A stretch of DNA of 64,000 nucleotides. Origin: Streptomyces cellostaticus. Its GTDB lineage: Bacteria > Actinomycetota > Actinomycetes > Streptomycetales > Streptomycetaceae. Below, in pieces: positions 1 to 8,367 of this stretch (position 1 is its first letter; every line of letters starts with the position of its first letter). The stretch lies in contig NZ_JALLIN010000002.1 of assembly GCF_023630175.1 (NCBI RefSeq), positions 186,001 through 250,000 on the forward strand, in the 5' to 3' direction. A model generated the notes under the pieces. The model did no database searches, had not been told where the DNA came from, and saw only the letters and a list, made by a program, of their open reading frames with translations. The translations under genes were made by a program, and so were the position numbers.

Positions 1-2767
1 CGTCCTTGAGCATGCGGTTGGTGTGCGCCGCGAGATCGCGCAGGAGGCTGAGGCGGTGCTTGTCCGGGGATCCGAGCACGCGACGCACGTCCACCCAGTC
101 CGCCTGGTCGCGGCGGAGGACGCGGTTGGCCATACCCTTGAGCTCGGACAGACGATCACGGGCGTTCTCCGGAACGGTTCCGTCACCGTTGGTCAGTTCG
201 TCGAGAACGCTGATCGCCGCCAGGTAGCGTTCCGCCATTCTCGGCGAGATGGGCTGGCGGCCACGCTGGTCCGCGGTGAGCAGGCAGTGGTTCGTCTCGT
301 GAGCGAACACCCAGCAGTCCAGTACGGCGCCGGGACGCGGGGGCACCGAGCCGTGGCGGACGGTCAGGACCAGAGGGACGTCGATCGCGGGCGACAGGAC
401 CTTGACCCTGTACCGGCCACCGGGTGCCCGGCCGGTCACGCGGACTCGGACGTCCGTACCGATGTCGGGGACGTCAGCGTCTGCCATGCCTGGTTCGCCT
501 TCGGTGGATGCTGGTTCGGTACTGCTGCCGTCGGTGTTCGTGAGGGCCTCCGGGAGCGGGGGCGTGTGCAGGACGGTCAAGCTCTGGGTGCTGCGGGTGA
601 GCGCGACGTACAGCTGGCGCAGTCCGGCCGGGCCCCGGTCGGCGATGGTGGCGGGTTCGACGACGAGGACGTGGTCGTACTCCATGCCCTTCGCCTGGGC
701 GGCGGCCAGCACGGACACCGCCTCGCGTCCCTGCTCGGTGATGCCCTCGGCCAGGTCCAGCTGGCGGCTGATCTCGTCGAGCCAGCCGGAGTCGTCGGGG
801 ACGATGACCGCCACGGAGCGCAGGGTGTGTCCGTCGCTGGTGCCGATGAGGCGGGTGGCTTGGGCCACGGTGTCGCCGAGGAGTTTCCACGGCTCGGTCG
901 CGACCGTGCGTACGGCGTCCTCTCCCGCCGCACGCACGGCCTGCGGGTACGGCAGCGTGGGGGCGACGGTACGGGCCAGGGGGGCGACGAACTCCATGAT
1001 CTCGGCGGGCACGCGGTAGCTGGTGTTCAGCTCGGCCACGCGCCAGTCGCCGTGGTCGGACAGGAGGGTGCCGAGGCGCTCCCAGTCGGTGTGGGTGTGG
1101 GGGCCGGTGGCCTGGGCGAGGTCACCGAGGATGGTCATGGAGCCCTGCGCGGCGGAGCGCCGGCGCAGGGAGCGGGCCTGCATGGGTGTCAGGTCCTGTG
1201 CCTCGTCGACGACGATGTGCCCGTACCGCTGCGGGGTCTCCCCGGTGATGAGATACCGCAGTTCTTCGAGGCAGACCCGATCGTCGAGCGTCCAGGGATC
1301 GGCGTCGGCCGTGTCGGCCCGAGGACGGCGCAGAGCGGCCTGCTCCGAGGCGTCGAGAACGCCCTCGGTGCAGGTGCGCAGGAGGTCTTCGGAGTCGTAG
1401 AGGGTGCGGAGGGCTTCCCTGGCGCCGGGCGAAGGCCAGACGCGTTCGATGAGGCGCTCGACCTGACGGTTGCGTTCCAGGTCGCGGCGGATCGTGTCGT
1501 CGCGGCTGCGGCGAGGGGCGACGGCGACGAGTTCCCGCAGCAGGCGGTCGACGAGCAGCCCGCGGAAGCGGTCGCGGCGCTCACGGTAGGAGCCGTCGCC
1601 TTGGCGCACGTCTTCGAGGAGCGAAAGCATTTCGGAGCGCGGGACACGCAGGGTCGTGCTGCCGACGGTGACGGTGAGCTCAGGCTTGGCCCCCTCGTAA
1701 GAGGCAGTGGTGGTGAACTCGTCGACGGCCTCGGGACGGCACTCGATCTCGACGCGCCGCCGCAGGACGGCCGCCATACGCTCGTCGGACTTCACCACCC
1801 GCGCCCGGGGGGTGTCGGTGCCGAGGACCTCGCCGTCCCACAGACGGGTCACCTGCACTGCGTTGACGTTCCGGGTGCCGAGCGTGGGCAGCACCTGGCT
1901 CACGTAGTCCAGGAACCGCTGGTGGGGGCCGACGACGAGGATGTCCTGGGCTTTGAAGTGCCCGTTGTTGACGAGCCAGGTCACGCGGTGCAGACCGACC
2001 GCCGACTTGCCCGTACCCGGGCCGCCCTGCACCACGAGGATGTCCGAGGGCGAGCCGGTGACCAGGGCCATCTGGTCGCGGCGGATGGTCTCGACGATGT
2101 CCCGCATGCTGCCGCTGCGCGAGCGCTGAAGCTCACGCAGGAGGAAGTCGTCCGGCTGCAGCGGCTTCTGGCGCTGGACGCGGGCGATGTCGGCGGGTGT
2201 GGGGACGGGCGGGCTCGGTGCTCCCTCCTTCTGCGTGACGGTGGCCGGCGCCGTGGGCTGGGCCTCCCGCTGGGCGTCGTCTGCCGCCGGCCGTGGCTGC
2301 GGGACGGGGGCGGCGGCAGTGATCTCGTCGAAGTAGTCCTCGACGACACGCTGTACACAGCGCAGTCGCCGCCGCAGGAGCACCTCGCCCGGGGCATCGG
2401 GCAGCGCCTCGAACCACTTCTTGGCCAGCCGACTGGTCCACGGTACGACGACGGTGTCGCGGGTACGGACGTCGGAAACGGCACGTCGGCCGACGTACCA
2501 GGTCTTGGGCCCCCTGCCCGGCTCGTCCTCGTCCGGTGCGTCGACGCGGCCGATGACCAGCGACTCGTTGCCGAGTCCGTCGTATGCCGCGGCCCGCTCC
2601 TCGGCCACGATCCGGTTGGCGACGCTGTCCTTGCCGCTGGCGGAGGCCAGGGCGACCGAGCCCCCGGTCATTTCGGCCAGCCGCGCGGCATAGCAGTCGT
2701 AGGCGCGGTCCACCGCCTTCTGCTCGACGGCGATGATCTCGTTGCGCGTGGTGGTGCCCATGTACAT
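1..2767 (-). CDS. HelD-like superfamily I helicase/ATPase, C-terminus beyond the left edge
   Basis: The leftward frame is open from an ATG at 2767 to the window edge (about 922 codons, no stop). The N-terminal ~35 residues are a charged helix of the HelD type. A conserved stretch near residues 210-235 (LQRSRSGSMRDIVETI) precedes Walker A GGPGTGKS at about 248-255, and later come the Walker B-like VDEAQDL and the SF1 motif VALTRS. HelD proteins are UvrD-like ATPases that strip or recycle stalled RNA polymerase. Whether this copy does so or acts on DNA in defence is inference. AAGGGGAGGGG lies just upstream of the start; a second ATG at 2761 is possible. It lies 94 bp downstream of the 122-aa gene on the same strand and has its own candidate promoter. 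The long rightward frame opposite it is a GC-bias shadow. Confidence 0.85.
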   Translation of the reverse strand, partial: MYMGTTTRNEIIAVEQKAVDRAYDCYAARLAEMTGGSVALASASGKDSVANRIVAEERAAAYDGLGNESLVIGRVDAPDEDEPGRGPKTWYVGRRAVSDVRTRDTVVVPWTSRLAKKWFEALPDAPGEVLLRRRLRCVQRVVEDYFDEITAAAPVPQPRPAADDAQREAQPTAPATVTQKEGAPSPPVPTPADIARVQRQKPLQPDDFLLRELQRSRSGSMRDIVETIRRDQMALVTGSPSDILVVQGGPGTGKSAVGLHRVTWLVNNGHFKAQDILVVGPHQRFLDYVSQVLPTLGTRNVNAVQVTRLWDGEVLGTDTPRARVVKSDERMAAVLRRRVEIECRPEAVDEFTTTASYEGAKPELTVTVGSTTLRVPRSEMLSLLEDVRQGDGSYRERRDRFRGLLVDRLLRELVAVAPRRSRDDTIRRDLERNRQVERLIERVWPSPGAREALRTLYDSEDLLRTCTEGVLDASEQAALRRPRADTADADPWTLDDRVCLEELRYLITGETPQRYGHIVVDEAQDLTPMQARSLRRRSAAQGSMTILGDLAQATGPHTHTDWERLGTLLSDHGDWRVAELNTSYRVPAEIMEFVAPLARTVAPTLPYPQAVRAAGEDAVRTVATEPWKLLGDTVAQATRLIGTSDGHTLRSVAVIVPDDSGWLDEISRQLDLAEGITEQGREAVSVLAAAQAKGMEYDHVLVVEPATIADRGPAGLRQLYVALTRSTQSLTVLHTPPLPEALTNTDGSSTEPASTEGEPGMADADVPDIGTDVRVRVTGRAPGGRYRVKVLSPAIDVPLVLTVRHGSVPPRPGAVLDCWVFAHETNHCLLTADQRGRQPISPRMAERYLAAISVLDELTNGDGTVPENARDRLSELKGMANRVLRRDQADWVDVRRVLGSPDKHRLSLLRDLAAHTNRMLKD

Positions 2768-2830
2768 ATCCCCTCCCCTTGCAGCACCCCGGAGGGCGCT
2801 GCGACGGGCATACGCCCGGCCCCGTCGAAA

Positions 2831-2857
2831 TAACTATCAGAGACCTGCTGGTAACAA
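2831..2857 (-). promoter_or_regulatory. Candidate promoter of the HelD-like gene
   Basis: On the minus strand TTGTTA (complement of 2852-2857) and TAGTTA (complement of 2831-2836) are 15 bp apart, in the only AT-rich patch between the 122-aa gene and the helicase start. The spacer is shorter than the usual 16-18 bp, so this is tentative. Confidence 0.3.
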
Positions 2858-2861
2858 ACAG

Positions 2862-3230
2862 TCAGGTGGTCAACGTCCCGGCCAGCTCGCCGACCTCCGT
2901 CCGCCAGGCGCGAACCTGGTCGTGCGTGGGGCCGATCTCGTACTGGTGGTAGTGGCATCCCAGGCAGAGGTGCGACCAGACGGCGTTGGCGCGGCGAGCG
3001 GTCTCCGCCGCGGTGTAGCAGTGGAGGCACAGCATCTTGGCCCGCATCGTGGTGCCGGCGAGCCCTGGCACCGCGGCGTCGAGCACGCGGTCGATGGAGA
3101 GCTCGAGAGCGGTCCGCAGAGCGAGGGAGGCTCCGCGGTGCCGGCCGGCGGCCGTGGCGCCCGTACGCGCGGCAAGCAGCTGATCCGCCGTGAGCAGGAG
3201 CTCCTCGACCGAGGTGGTGGGAGTGCTCAT
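2862..3230 (-). CDS. Small protein with two CxxC pairs, coupled to the SMC-like ATPase
   Basis: This 122-aa protein is of unknown function. Its N-terminal half is helical. The second half holds C68-x2-C71 and C89-x2-C92 followed by H93 and H95, a pattern that could bind one zinc. Its ATG (3230-3228) shares one base with the TGA of the ATPase gene upstream (TGATG), so the two are almost certainly translated together and the product is probably a partner of that ATPase. A longer in-frame extension upstream exists but is only the antisense-like overlap with the ATPase gene. I do not recognise the family. Confidence 0.75.
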   Translation of the reverse strand: MSTPTTSVEELLLTADQLLAARTGATAAGRHRGASLALRTALELSIDRVLDAAVPGLAGTTMRAKMLCLHCYTAAETARRANAVWSHLCLGCHYHQYEIGPTHDQVRAWRTEVGELAGTLTT

Positions 3231-5695
3231 CACGCGGTCACCCCCGGCTTGCGCACCTTCTGCGCCATGATCTCGATGTCGTCGACGAAGCGGTGAGGGT
3301 CGGTGATCTGCGCTCCCGTGGAGTGGGAGCCGTTCTGGCACTCCTTGAGGAGGTCCACCGCACGCGGCCCGCAACGGGTGCGCAGTTCCCGGTAGACGCC
3401 GCCGGTCCGGCCGGCGTCGCCGAACAGGGCCAGTGCCGCGACCTTCATGAGCTTGTCGGCGCTGCCGACGGCGGCCTGCAGCTCGCCCTCGGGCGCGCCG
3501 GAGCGGTGATGCCGGATCCAGGCGGCTTCGAGGAACGCGTTCTCCAGGGCGATACGGCACAGGCTGGGCAGCACGTGGGTCCGTGCCGCCGTCGGCAGGT
3601 CACTGGTACTGGCGAGGGCCCGCGCGTCGTCGAGTGCCCGCCGTACCGGGTCCGTCACCGGCTTGACCTTCACCTTGGACGACTTGGCCCGCTCGACCTC
3701 GAACACCGTCACGGGCAGATCCTGGCTGGTGAACGCCCGCTGGAGCCGGGTGTCGTGGGTGAAGACGACGACCTGCCGGTGCTCGCCGAGCTCGTGCAGG
3801 ACCTGGGCGAGTCCGTTGACCTTGGCGGGGTCCATGGACTGCACGGGGTCGTCGATGACGATGAAGCCGAACGGGCTGTCGGCGGTGGCGGCCCGAGGCA
3901 GGAACAGGGACAGCGCGAGGGAGTGCTGCTCGCCCTGGCTCATGACGCCGAGAGCCGAGGCCTCCTGGCCGTCGACGGTGACATCCATGACGAGCTTGCG
4001 GACAGTGGCCTTCTCGCTGCCCTTCAGGCTCACGGCCTTGAGATCGATGTTGCTCTCCTGGCGGAGCCGCTCCCAGATGCGCTGCGACTGGTCGGCGAAG
4101 CCTTCCATCCGCTGTTCCCGCAACTCGGCGGCCAGCGCCTTGATCCAGGTGCTCGCCTTCCTGATGTCCCGCAGCCGGGGCTTGTTCGCCTCCACGGCAC
4201 GGGCCCTCTCCGCCCAGCCCGCCAGGCGGGTGACGAGCCCGCGCCAGCGTTCGTCCCGCTTCTCCAGTTCCCTGACGGCGTTCTCCTTGACCGCGGCGCA
4301 GGCATCGGCCAGGGTCGCGGCGGCCTCGTGGGCGCGCTGGGCGAGCTCGCCGGGATCACTGGTCGTCCGGCAGGCGGTCCAGGCGCGCCACGGGTCGGCC
4401 AGGGCGGCGGGGATCCGGCGGGGCGTGTGGACGAGGTCCTGCACGGCCCGCGCGGCCGATCGGAGTTCGCTGCGCGCGCCCGCGGCGGCCTCCGCCTCCT
4501 GCCGCAGTGCGGCGATCTGGGCGACGGCGTCCGCGACCCATGCCGGGTCCAGCATCCCGTCGGTCCCGCACACGGGGCAGGCGGCCGCGTCGGGGTGACG
4601 GTCGTGGTGCGCCACAGCCCGTTCGAGGAGTTCCGCACGCCGCAGGGCGTCCTCGGCTCCGGTGCCGCGCAGGGCCTCGGCATCGGCGAGGGCACTGCGC
4701 AGGCGGTCCAGGGCCGCGTGGACCTGCGCCATCTCGGGTCCCTGCACCTCTGCCTCGGCGCGCAGCCCGGCGAGCAGGCCATCGTCCCCGTCGGTGGGCA
4801 GACCGGCGACGAGGGCTTCGACAGTCGCGAAGTCGGGCGTTCCCGCCGTGTCGACGGCGACGAGTGCCTGCACCGCGCGCTCGTCGTCCTCCAACTCGTA
4901 CAGCGCCTCTTTGAGGCCCGGCAGCTCCGCCTTCGCCGCCTTGTCCGCGTCTTCGAGCGCCTTGGCCTCCTGGCGGAGCCGGCCGTCGGCGGCGCTGAGC
5001 TGCCCCAGGCCGAGGATGGTGGCGATGGCGTCGTACATCTCGGAGGGCTTGCCACTGATCATGCGGTCGAGGTCGACGTACGACAGGAAGGGACGGAAGT
5101 CCCGCAGGGCCTGCTTCCAGTCCGCCTGGTCGAGGGGGGCGCGGCCGTGCCCGGGTCGCCTGAGCTCGGCCTGGGAGGCGCCGAAGTCGTCGCCCTCCCA
5201 GGTGCGGGTAAGGGTGCTGCGGCCGGTGTCGCCCGCGACGGCGAGCTTTACCTCGATCTCCGGCCTGCCGTCGGTGTCGTGGAGGTTGCGCCAGTTGCTG
5301 CTGCGCATCGCGTGCTGCCCCTGCCAGCGCAGGTTCACGCCGGTGAAGGCTGTCTCGATGCCCTCGGCGATGCTGGACTTGCCGGAGCCGTTGCGACCCA
5401 CGACCAGGCTCACACCGGGTCTGGGGCTGAGCTTCAGCCAGGCACGCGGTCCGATGCCGCGGAACCGGGCGACGGCGACGGACTCGAGGTAGATCCGGCC
5501 GACAGGGGAGGTCCCCCGATGCTCGCCGTCACCCATGGCCTCCTTCAGGAGCACCTTCACGGGCTCGGTGAGCGCCTCCTTGGCCAGGCGGGCCTCCACC
5601 AGACCGGCCACGGGCACGGGCTGGTCGGCCGGGGCCGGACGGGCGGGGTCGGTGGGGTGGTGCGCGTTCTGCCGGGGCTGTTCCGTCACGGTCAT
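3230..5695 (-). CDS. SMC/Rad50-like AAA ATPase
   Basis: An 821-aa ATPase of the SMC/RecN/Rad50 type. Walker A GRNGSGKS lies at about 100-107 after a RecF-like opening (RFRGIG). A long helical middle carries a CPVCG pair near residue 372, reminiscent of the Rad50 zinc hook. The ABC-like signature MSQGEQHSLALSL, Walker B FIVIDDPVQSMDP and H-loop VVFTHD follow in the last third. Proteins of this build sense or tether DNA and are frequent in phage defence. The start is the ATG at 5695, with GGGAGGA upstream; the open frame extends 67 codons further but crosses the promoter region. It is the first gene of the leftward operon, followed by the coupled Cys-pair protein. Confidence 0.85.
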   Translation of the reverse strand: MTVTEQPRQNAHHPTDPARPAPADQPVPVAGLVEARLAKEALTEPVKVLLKEAMGDGEHRGTSPVGRIYLESVAVARFRGIGPRAWLKLSPRPGVSLVVGRNGSGKSSIAEGIETAFTGVNLRWQGQHAMRSSNWRNLHDTDGRPEIEVKLAVAGDTGRSTLTRTWEGDDFGASQAELRRPGHGRAPLDQADWKQALRDFRPFLSYVDLDRMISGKPSEMYDAIATILGLGQLSAADGRLRQEAKALEDADKAAKAELPGLKEALYELEDDERAVQALVAVDTAGTPDFATVEALVAGLPTDGDDGLLAGLRAEAEVQGPEMAQVHAALDRLRSALADAEALRGTGAEDALRRAELLERAVAHHDRHPDAAACPVCGTDGMLDPAWVADAVAQIAALRQEAEAAAGARSELRSAARAVQDLVHTPRRIPAALADPWRAWTACRTTSDPGELAQRAHEAAATLADACAAVKENAVRELEKRDERWRGLVTRLAGWAERARAVEANKPRLRDIRKASTWIKALAAELREQRMEGFADQSQRIWERLRQESNIDLKAVSLKGSEKATVRKLVMDVTVDGQEASALGVMSQGEQHSLALSLFLPRAATADSPFGFIVIDDPVQSMDPAKVNGLAQVLHELGEHRQVVVFTHDTRLQRAFTSQDLPVTVFEVERAKSSKVKVKPVTDPVRRALDDARALASTSDLPTAARTHVLPSLCRIALENAFLEAAWIRHHRSGAPEGELQAAVGSADKLMKVAALALFGDAGRTGGVYRELRTRCGPRAVDLLKECQNGSHSTGAQITDPHRFVDDIEIMAQKVRKPGVTA

Positions 5696-5885
5696 GCGGG
5701 TTCCTCCCGTGCGTGCGGTGAGTGGCGACTGCGGTGCGGAATGGACGCGGAGTGGACGGCCCCGAGGTATGGCGTTGCGACGGAAAGGGACCGGGAGAGA
5801 TCGGATGCGTGGCGCGGTACGGCGCCAGGACGCTTCACGGTGCGGTTGCGGAGTCACGGCGCATGCTTCCATTCGGAAGCATGAC

Positions 5886-5957
5886 CAGATAAGCACAACA
5901 ATGAAAGCACCGTCAAACGACTTGATGAACTTGACGACTGTTGTAACGTGTTAACCG
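5886..5957. promoter_or_regulatory. Divergent promoter region of the defence island
   Basis: The 302-bp spacer 5696-5997 separates the two operons and is AT-richer than its surroundings. CGTCAA (5911-5916) and TTGACG (5931-5936) form an inverted repeat, so each strand has a TTGACG -35-like box pointing away from the other, 14 bp apart. Leftward, TATCTG-like bases (complement of 5886-5891) lie 19 bp on; rightward only a weak TAACCG (5952-5957) is seen. A 9-bp-spaced direct repeat, CTTGATGA/CTTGACGA, sits between and over the boxes and may be an operator. The HTH at the start of the first rightward gene is one candidate binder. All of this is inference from sequence. Confidence 0.45.
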
Positions 5958-5997
5958 TCCCTGTCCGACTGGCCCGAGAGGTGCGGAACTCCACGCC

Positions 5998-8277
5998 ATG
6001 CCCCAGCAGCCACCAGCCCGACCGGCGCCCTCCGCACATGTGACAGCCGCCGAGATCTCCCGCATCGCAGGGGTCACACGCGCCACGGTCAGCAACTGGC
6101 GCCGCCGCCACGACGACTTCCCGGCACCCAGCGCGGGCACGGAATCCAGCCCGCTCTACGACCTGCCGGCCGTCCAGGCATGGCTGCGGGGACGCGGGCA
6201 CACCTCCACCGCCTCGCCGACCGAGGAGCTGCGTACGGCGCTACGGCTGCTGGGACCCGGCTCGGGTGTGGCGGCGCGGCTGTTCCCCCTGGTGGCTGCC
6301 GCGTCCCGCCGCACACAGGAGGAGCTGGCCGAACTCGCCGCCGTGCCCGACGACCAGCTGCTCGCCCGAGCGGAGAAGGCCGCGGGCGAGCTCCCGGCCA
6401 CCGTGCCCGAGGCCGAGCCGGTCCGCTACGGCCCGGACGACGCGGGCGCGGTCCGCGCGCTGCTGGGCTGCGTCCGTGAGGCGGGGGTCCAGGCCGCTCT
6501 CGACGTCCTCGCCGAACGCGAACTGGACGAGGGCGCCGCCAGCGGCGTCTACCAGACCCCGGAGGGTCTGGCCCGGCTCATGGCACGGCTCCTGCCCGCC
6601 GACGTGTCCCGCGTCCTCGACCCCGCCTGCGGCAGCGGAACGCTCCTCGCCGCCGCCGCCCGGCAGGGCGCGCGGGAGCTGTTCGGACAGGACTCGCTCC
6701 CCGTCCAGGGCCAACGCACCGCGGTCCGGCTGCTGATCGCCGCACCCGAGGCCGAGACGGCGATCCGCGTCGGCGACAGCCTGCGCGCCGACGCCTTCCC
6801 CGACGTCACCGTGGACGCCGTCCTGTGCAACCCGCCGTTCGCCGACCGCGACTGGGGTCACGACGAGCTGGCCTACGACCCGAGGTGGGCGTACGGGGTC
6901 CCGCCGCGCTTCGAGTCCGAACTGGCGTGGGTGCAGCACGCCCTCGCACACCTGGAGCCCGGCGGCCACGCGGTCATGCTGCTGCCGCCCGCCCTGGCTT
7001 TCCGCTCCTCCGGCCGCCGCGTCCGCGCGGAACTCATCCGCGGCGGGGCCCTGCGCGCCGTCGTCTCCCTTCCGGCGCGTGCCGCGTATCCGCTCCACAT
7101 CGGCCTGCAGATCTGGGTGTTCCAGCGCCCCGAGCCGGGCGGCACGGACCGTACGGCGGTGCTGTTCGTCGACGGCGAGGGCGAGCAGCGGGACGGTACC
7201 GTGGGCATGCCGTCCGCCACCGGTACGGCGACGGCGGGTGCCGGCATCCGCGGCGGCTCGCGCTCCCGCCGGTCCGGCTCTTCCACTTCCGCCGCCTCCG
7301 CCATCACCTCTTCGGCCTCCGCCGCCACCTTCGACTGGGAGTGGCTGTCGGAGCGGGTCCTCGGCCAGTGGGCCGCGTTCACCACCGCCCCCGACACCTA
7401 CGCCGACGAGCCCGGCGTCGCCCGCGCGGTGCCGCTCGTCGACCTCCTCGACGACGTCGTCGACGTCACCCCGGCCCGCCATGTCCGGGCGACCGCGGCC
7501 GACATCGACCCGGCGACCCTGGCCCGGCGCGTCCACGACCTGCACGACCAACTGGCCGAGCAGGTCGCAGCCCTGGCATCCGCCTCCGCGTCCGGCGGCT
7601 GGCAGCCGTCCGGAGCCTCGGCCCGCGAGTGGCGTACGGCGACCGTCTCCGACCTGGCACGCGGCGGCGCACTGACCGTGCTGCGGGCGGCGACGCCCGG
7701 CACCCGCGGCTCCAAGGGCTCCGCCGCCCCCACCGTGGACCGGCCGGTCCTCACCTCCCAGGACGTCTCCACCGGAAACCCCCCGTCCGGCGGGGCCGTG
7801 GACCTCCACGCCGACGCCGCGCAGCCCGTCGCCGCCGGGGACGTCCTCGTCCGCGCCGTCGCGAGCGGCGGCAACCAGGCCGCGATGACCCGGGTCGCGG
7901 ACGACCGGGACGCCGGAGCCCTGCTCGGTCAGCACATCCATCTCCTGCGTCCCGACCCGGCCCGACTCGACCCGTGGTTCCTGGCCGGGTTCCTCGGCGC
8001 CGACGACAACATCGCCTCCGCGTCCACCGGCTCCACCCTCGTGCACGTCACACCGGGCCGCCTGCGCGTACCGCTGCTGCCGCTGGAGGAACAGCGGCGC
8101 TACGGGAAGGCGTTCCGCCGCGTGTACGAGCTGCGCGCGGCCGTCCGCCGAACCGCCGACCTCGCCGCCGACACCGCGGCCACCCTGACCACCGGCCTCA
8201 CCGCCGGCGTCCTCCTGCCACCGGACACCCCGAGGGGCCCGGATACGCCGGGCGCCCCGGACAGCCGTTCCGTCTGA
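5998..8277 (+). CDS. N6-adenine DNA methylase with N-terminal HTH and C-terminal S-like domain
   Basis: A 759-aa fusion protein. Residues ~14-42 form a helix-turn-helix (AEISRIAGVTRATVSNW). The gamma-class N6-methyltransferase core has motif I LDPACGSG near 205 and the catalytic NPPF near 278. A Ser/Ala-rich linker (~415-440) follows. The last ~220 residues resemble one HsdS target-recognition half (QDVSTGNPP, GDVLVRAVASGGNQ, then LPLLPLEEQRR and a helical spacer). It may therefore choose its own target without a separate S subunit. It heads the rightward operon, 90 bp before hsdM. GAGAGG lies 13 bp before the ATG, rather far. The HTH may also serve to regulate the island (inference). Confidence 0.85.
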   Translation: MPQQPPARPAPSAHVTAAEISRIAGVTRATVSNWRRRHDDFPAPSAGTESSPLYDLPAVQAWLRGRGHTSTASPTEELRTALRLLGPGSGVAARLFPLVAAASRRTQEELAELAAVPDDQLLARAEKAAGELPATVPEAEPVRYGPDDAGAVRALLGCVREAGVQAALDVLAERELDEGAASGVYQTPEGLARLMARLLPADVSRVLDPACGSGTLLAAAARQGARELFGQDSLPVQGQRTAVRLLIAAPEAETAIRVGDSLRADAFPDVTVDAVLCNPPFADRDWGHDELAYDPRWAYGVPPRFESELAWVQHALAHLEPGGHAVMLLPPALAFRSSGRRVRAELIRGGALRAVVSLPARAAYPLHIGLQIWVFQRPEPGGTDRTAVLFVDGEGEQRDGTVGMPSATGTATAGAGIRGGSRSRRSGSSTSAASAITSSASAATFDWEWLSERVLGQWAAFTTAPDTYADEPGVARAVPLVDLLDDVVDVTPARHVRATAADIDPATLARRVHDLHDQLAEQVAALASASASGGWQPSGASAREWRTATVSDLARGGALTVLRAATPGTRGSKGSAAPTVDRPVLTSQDVSTGNPPSGGAVDLHADAAQPVAAGDVLVRAVASGGNQAAMTRVADDRDAGALLGQHIHLLRPDPARLDPWFLAGFLGADDNIASASTGSTLVHVTPGRLRVPLLPLEEQRRYGKAFRRVYELRAAVRRTADLAADTAATLTTGLTAGVLLPPDTPRGPDTPGAPDSRSV

Positions 8278-8367
8278 AACGCCCCACGCGTCCCACCGCA
8301 CACGACCACACTGGATCCCTGCCGTCCCCCGCCCGGACGGCGCTCTTCGGAAGGAAGCCGGGACCTC

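Noticed and set aside
23..2833. 936-codon rightward open frame
   Set aside because: Antisense shadow of the HelD-like helicase; no motif, GC-bias composition.
3293..5884. 863-codon rightward open frame
   Set aside because: Mirror frame of the SMC-like ATPase; no domain.
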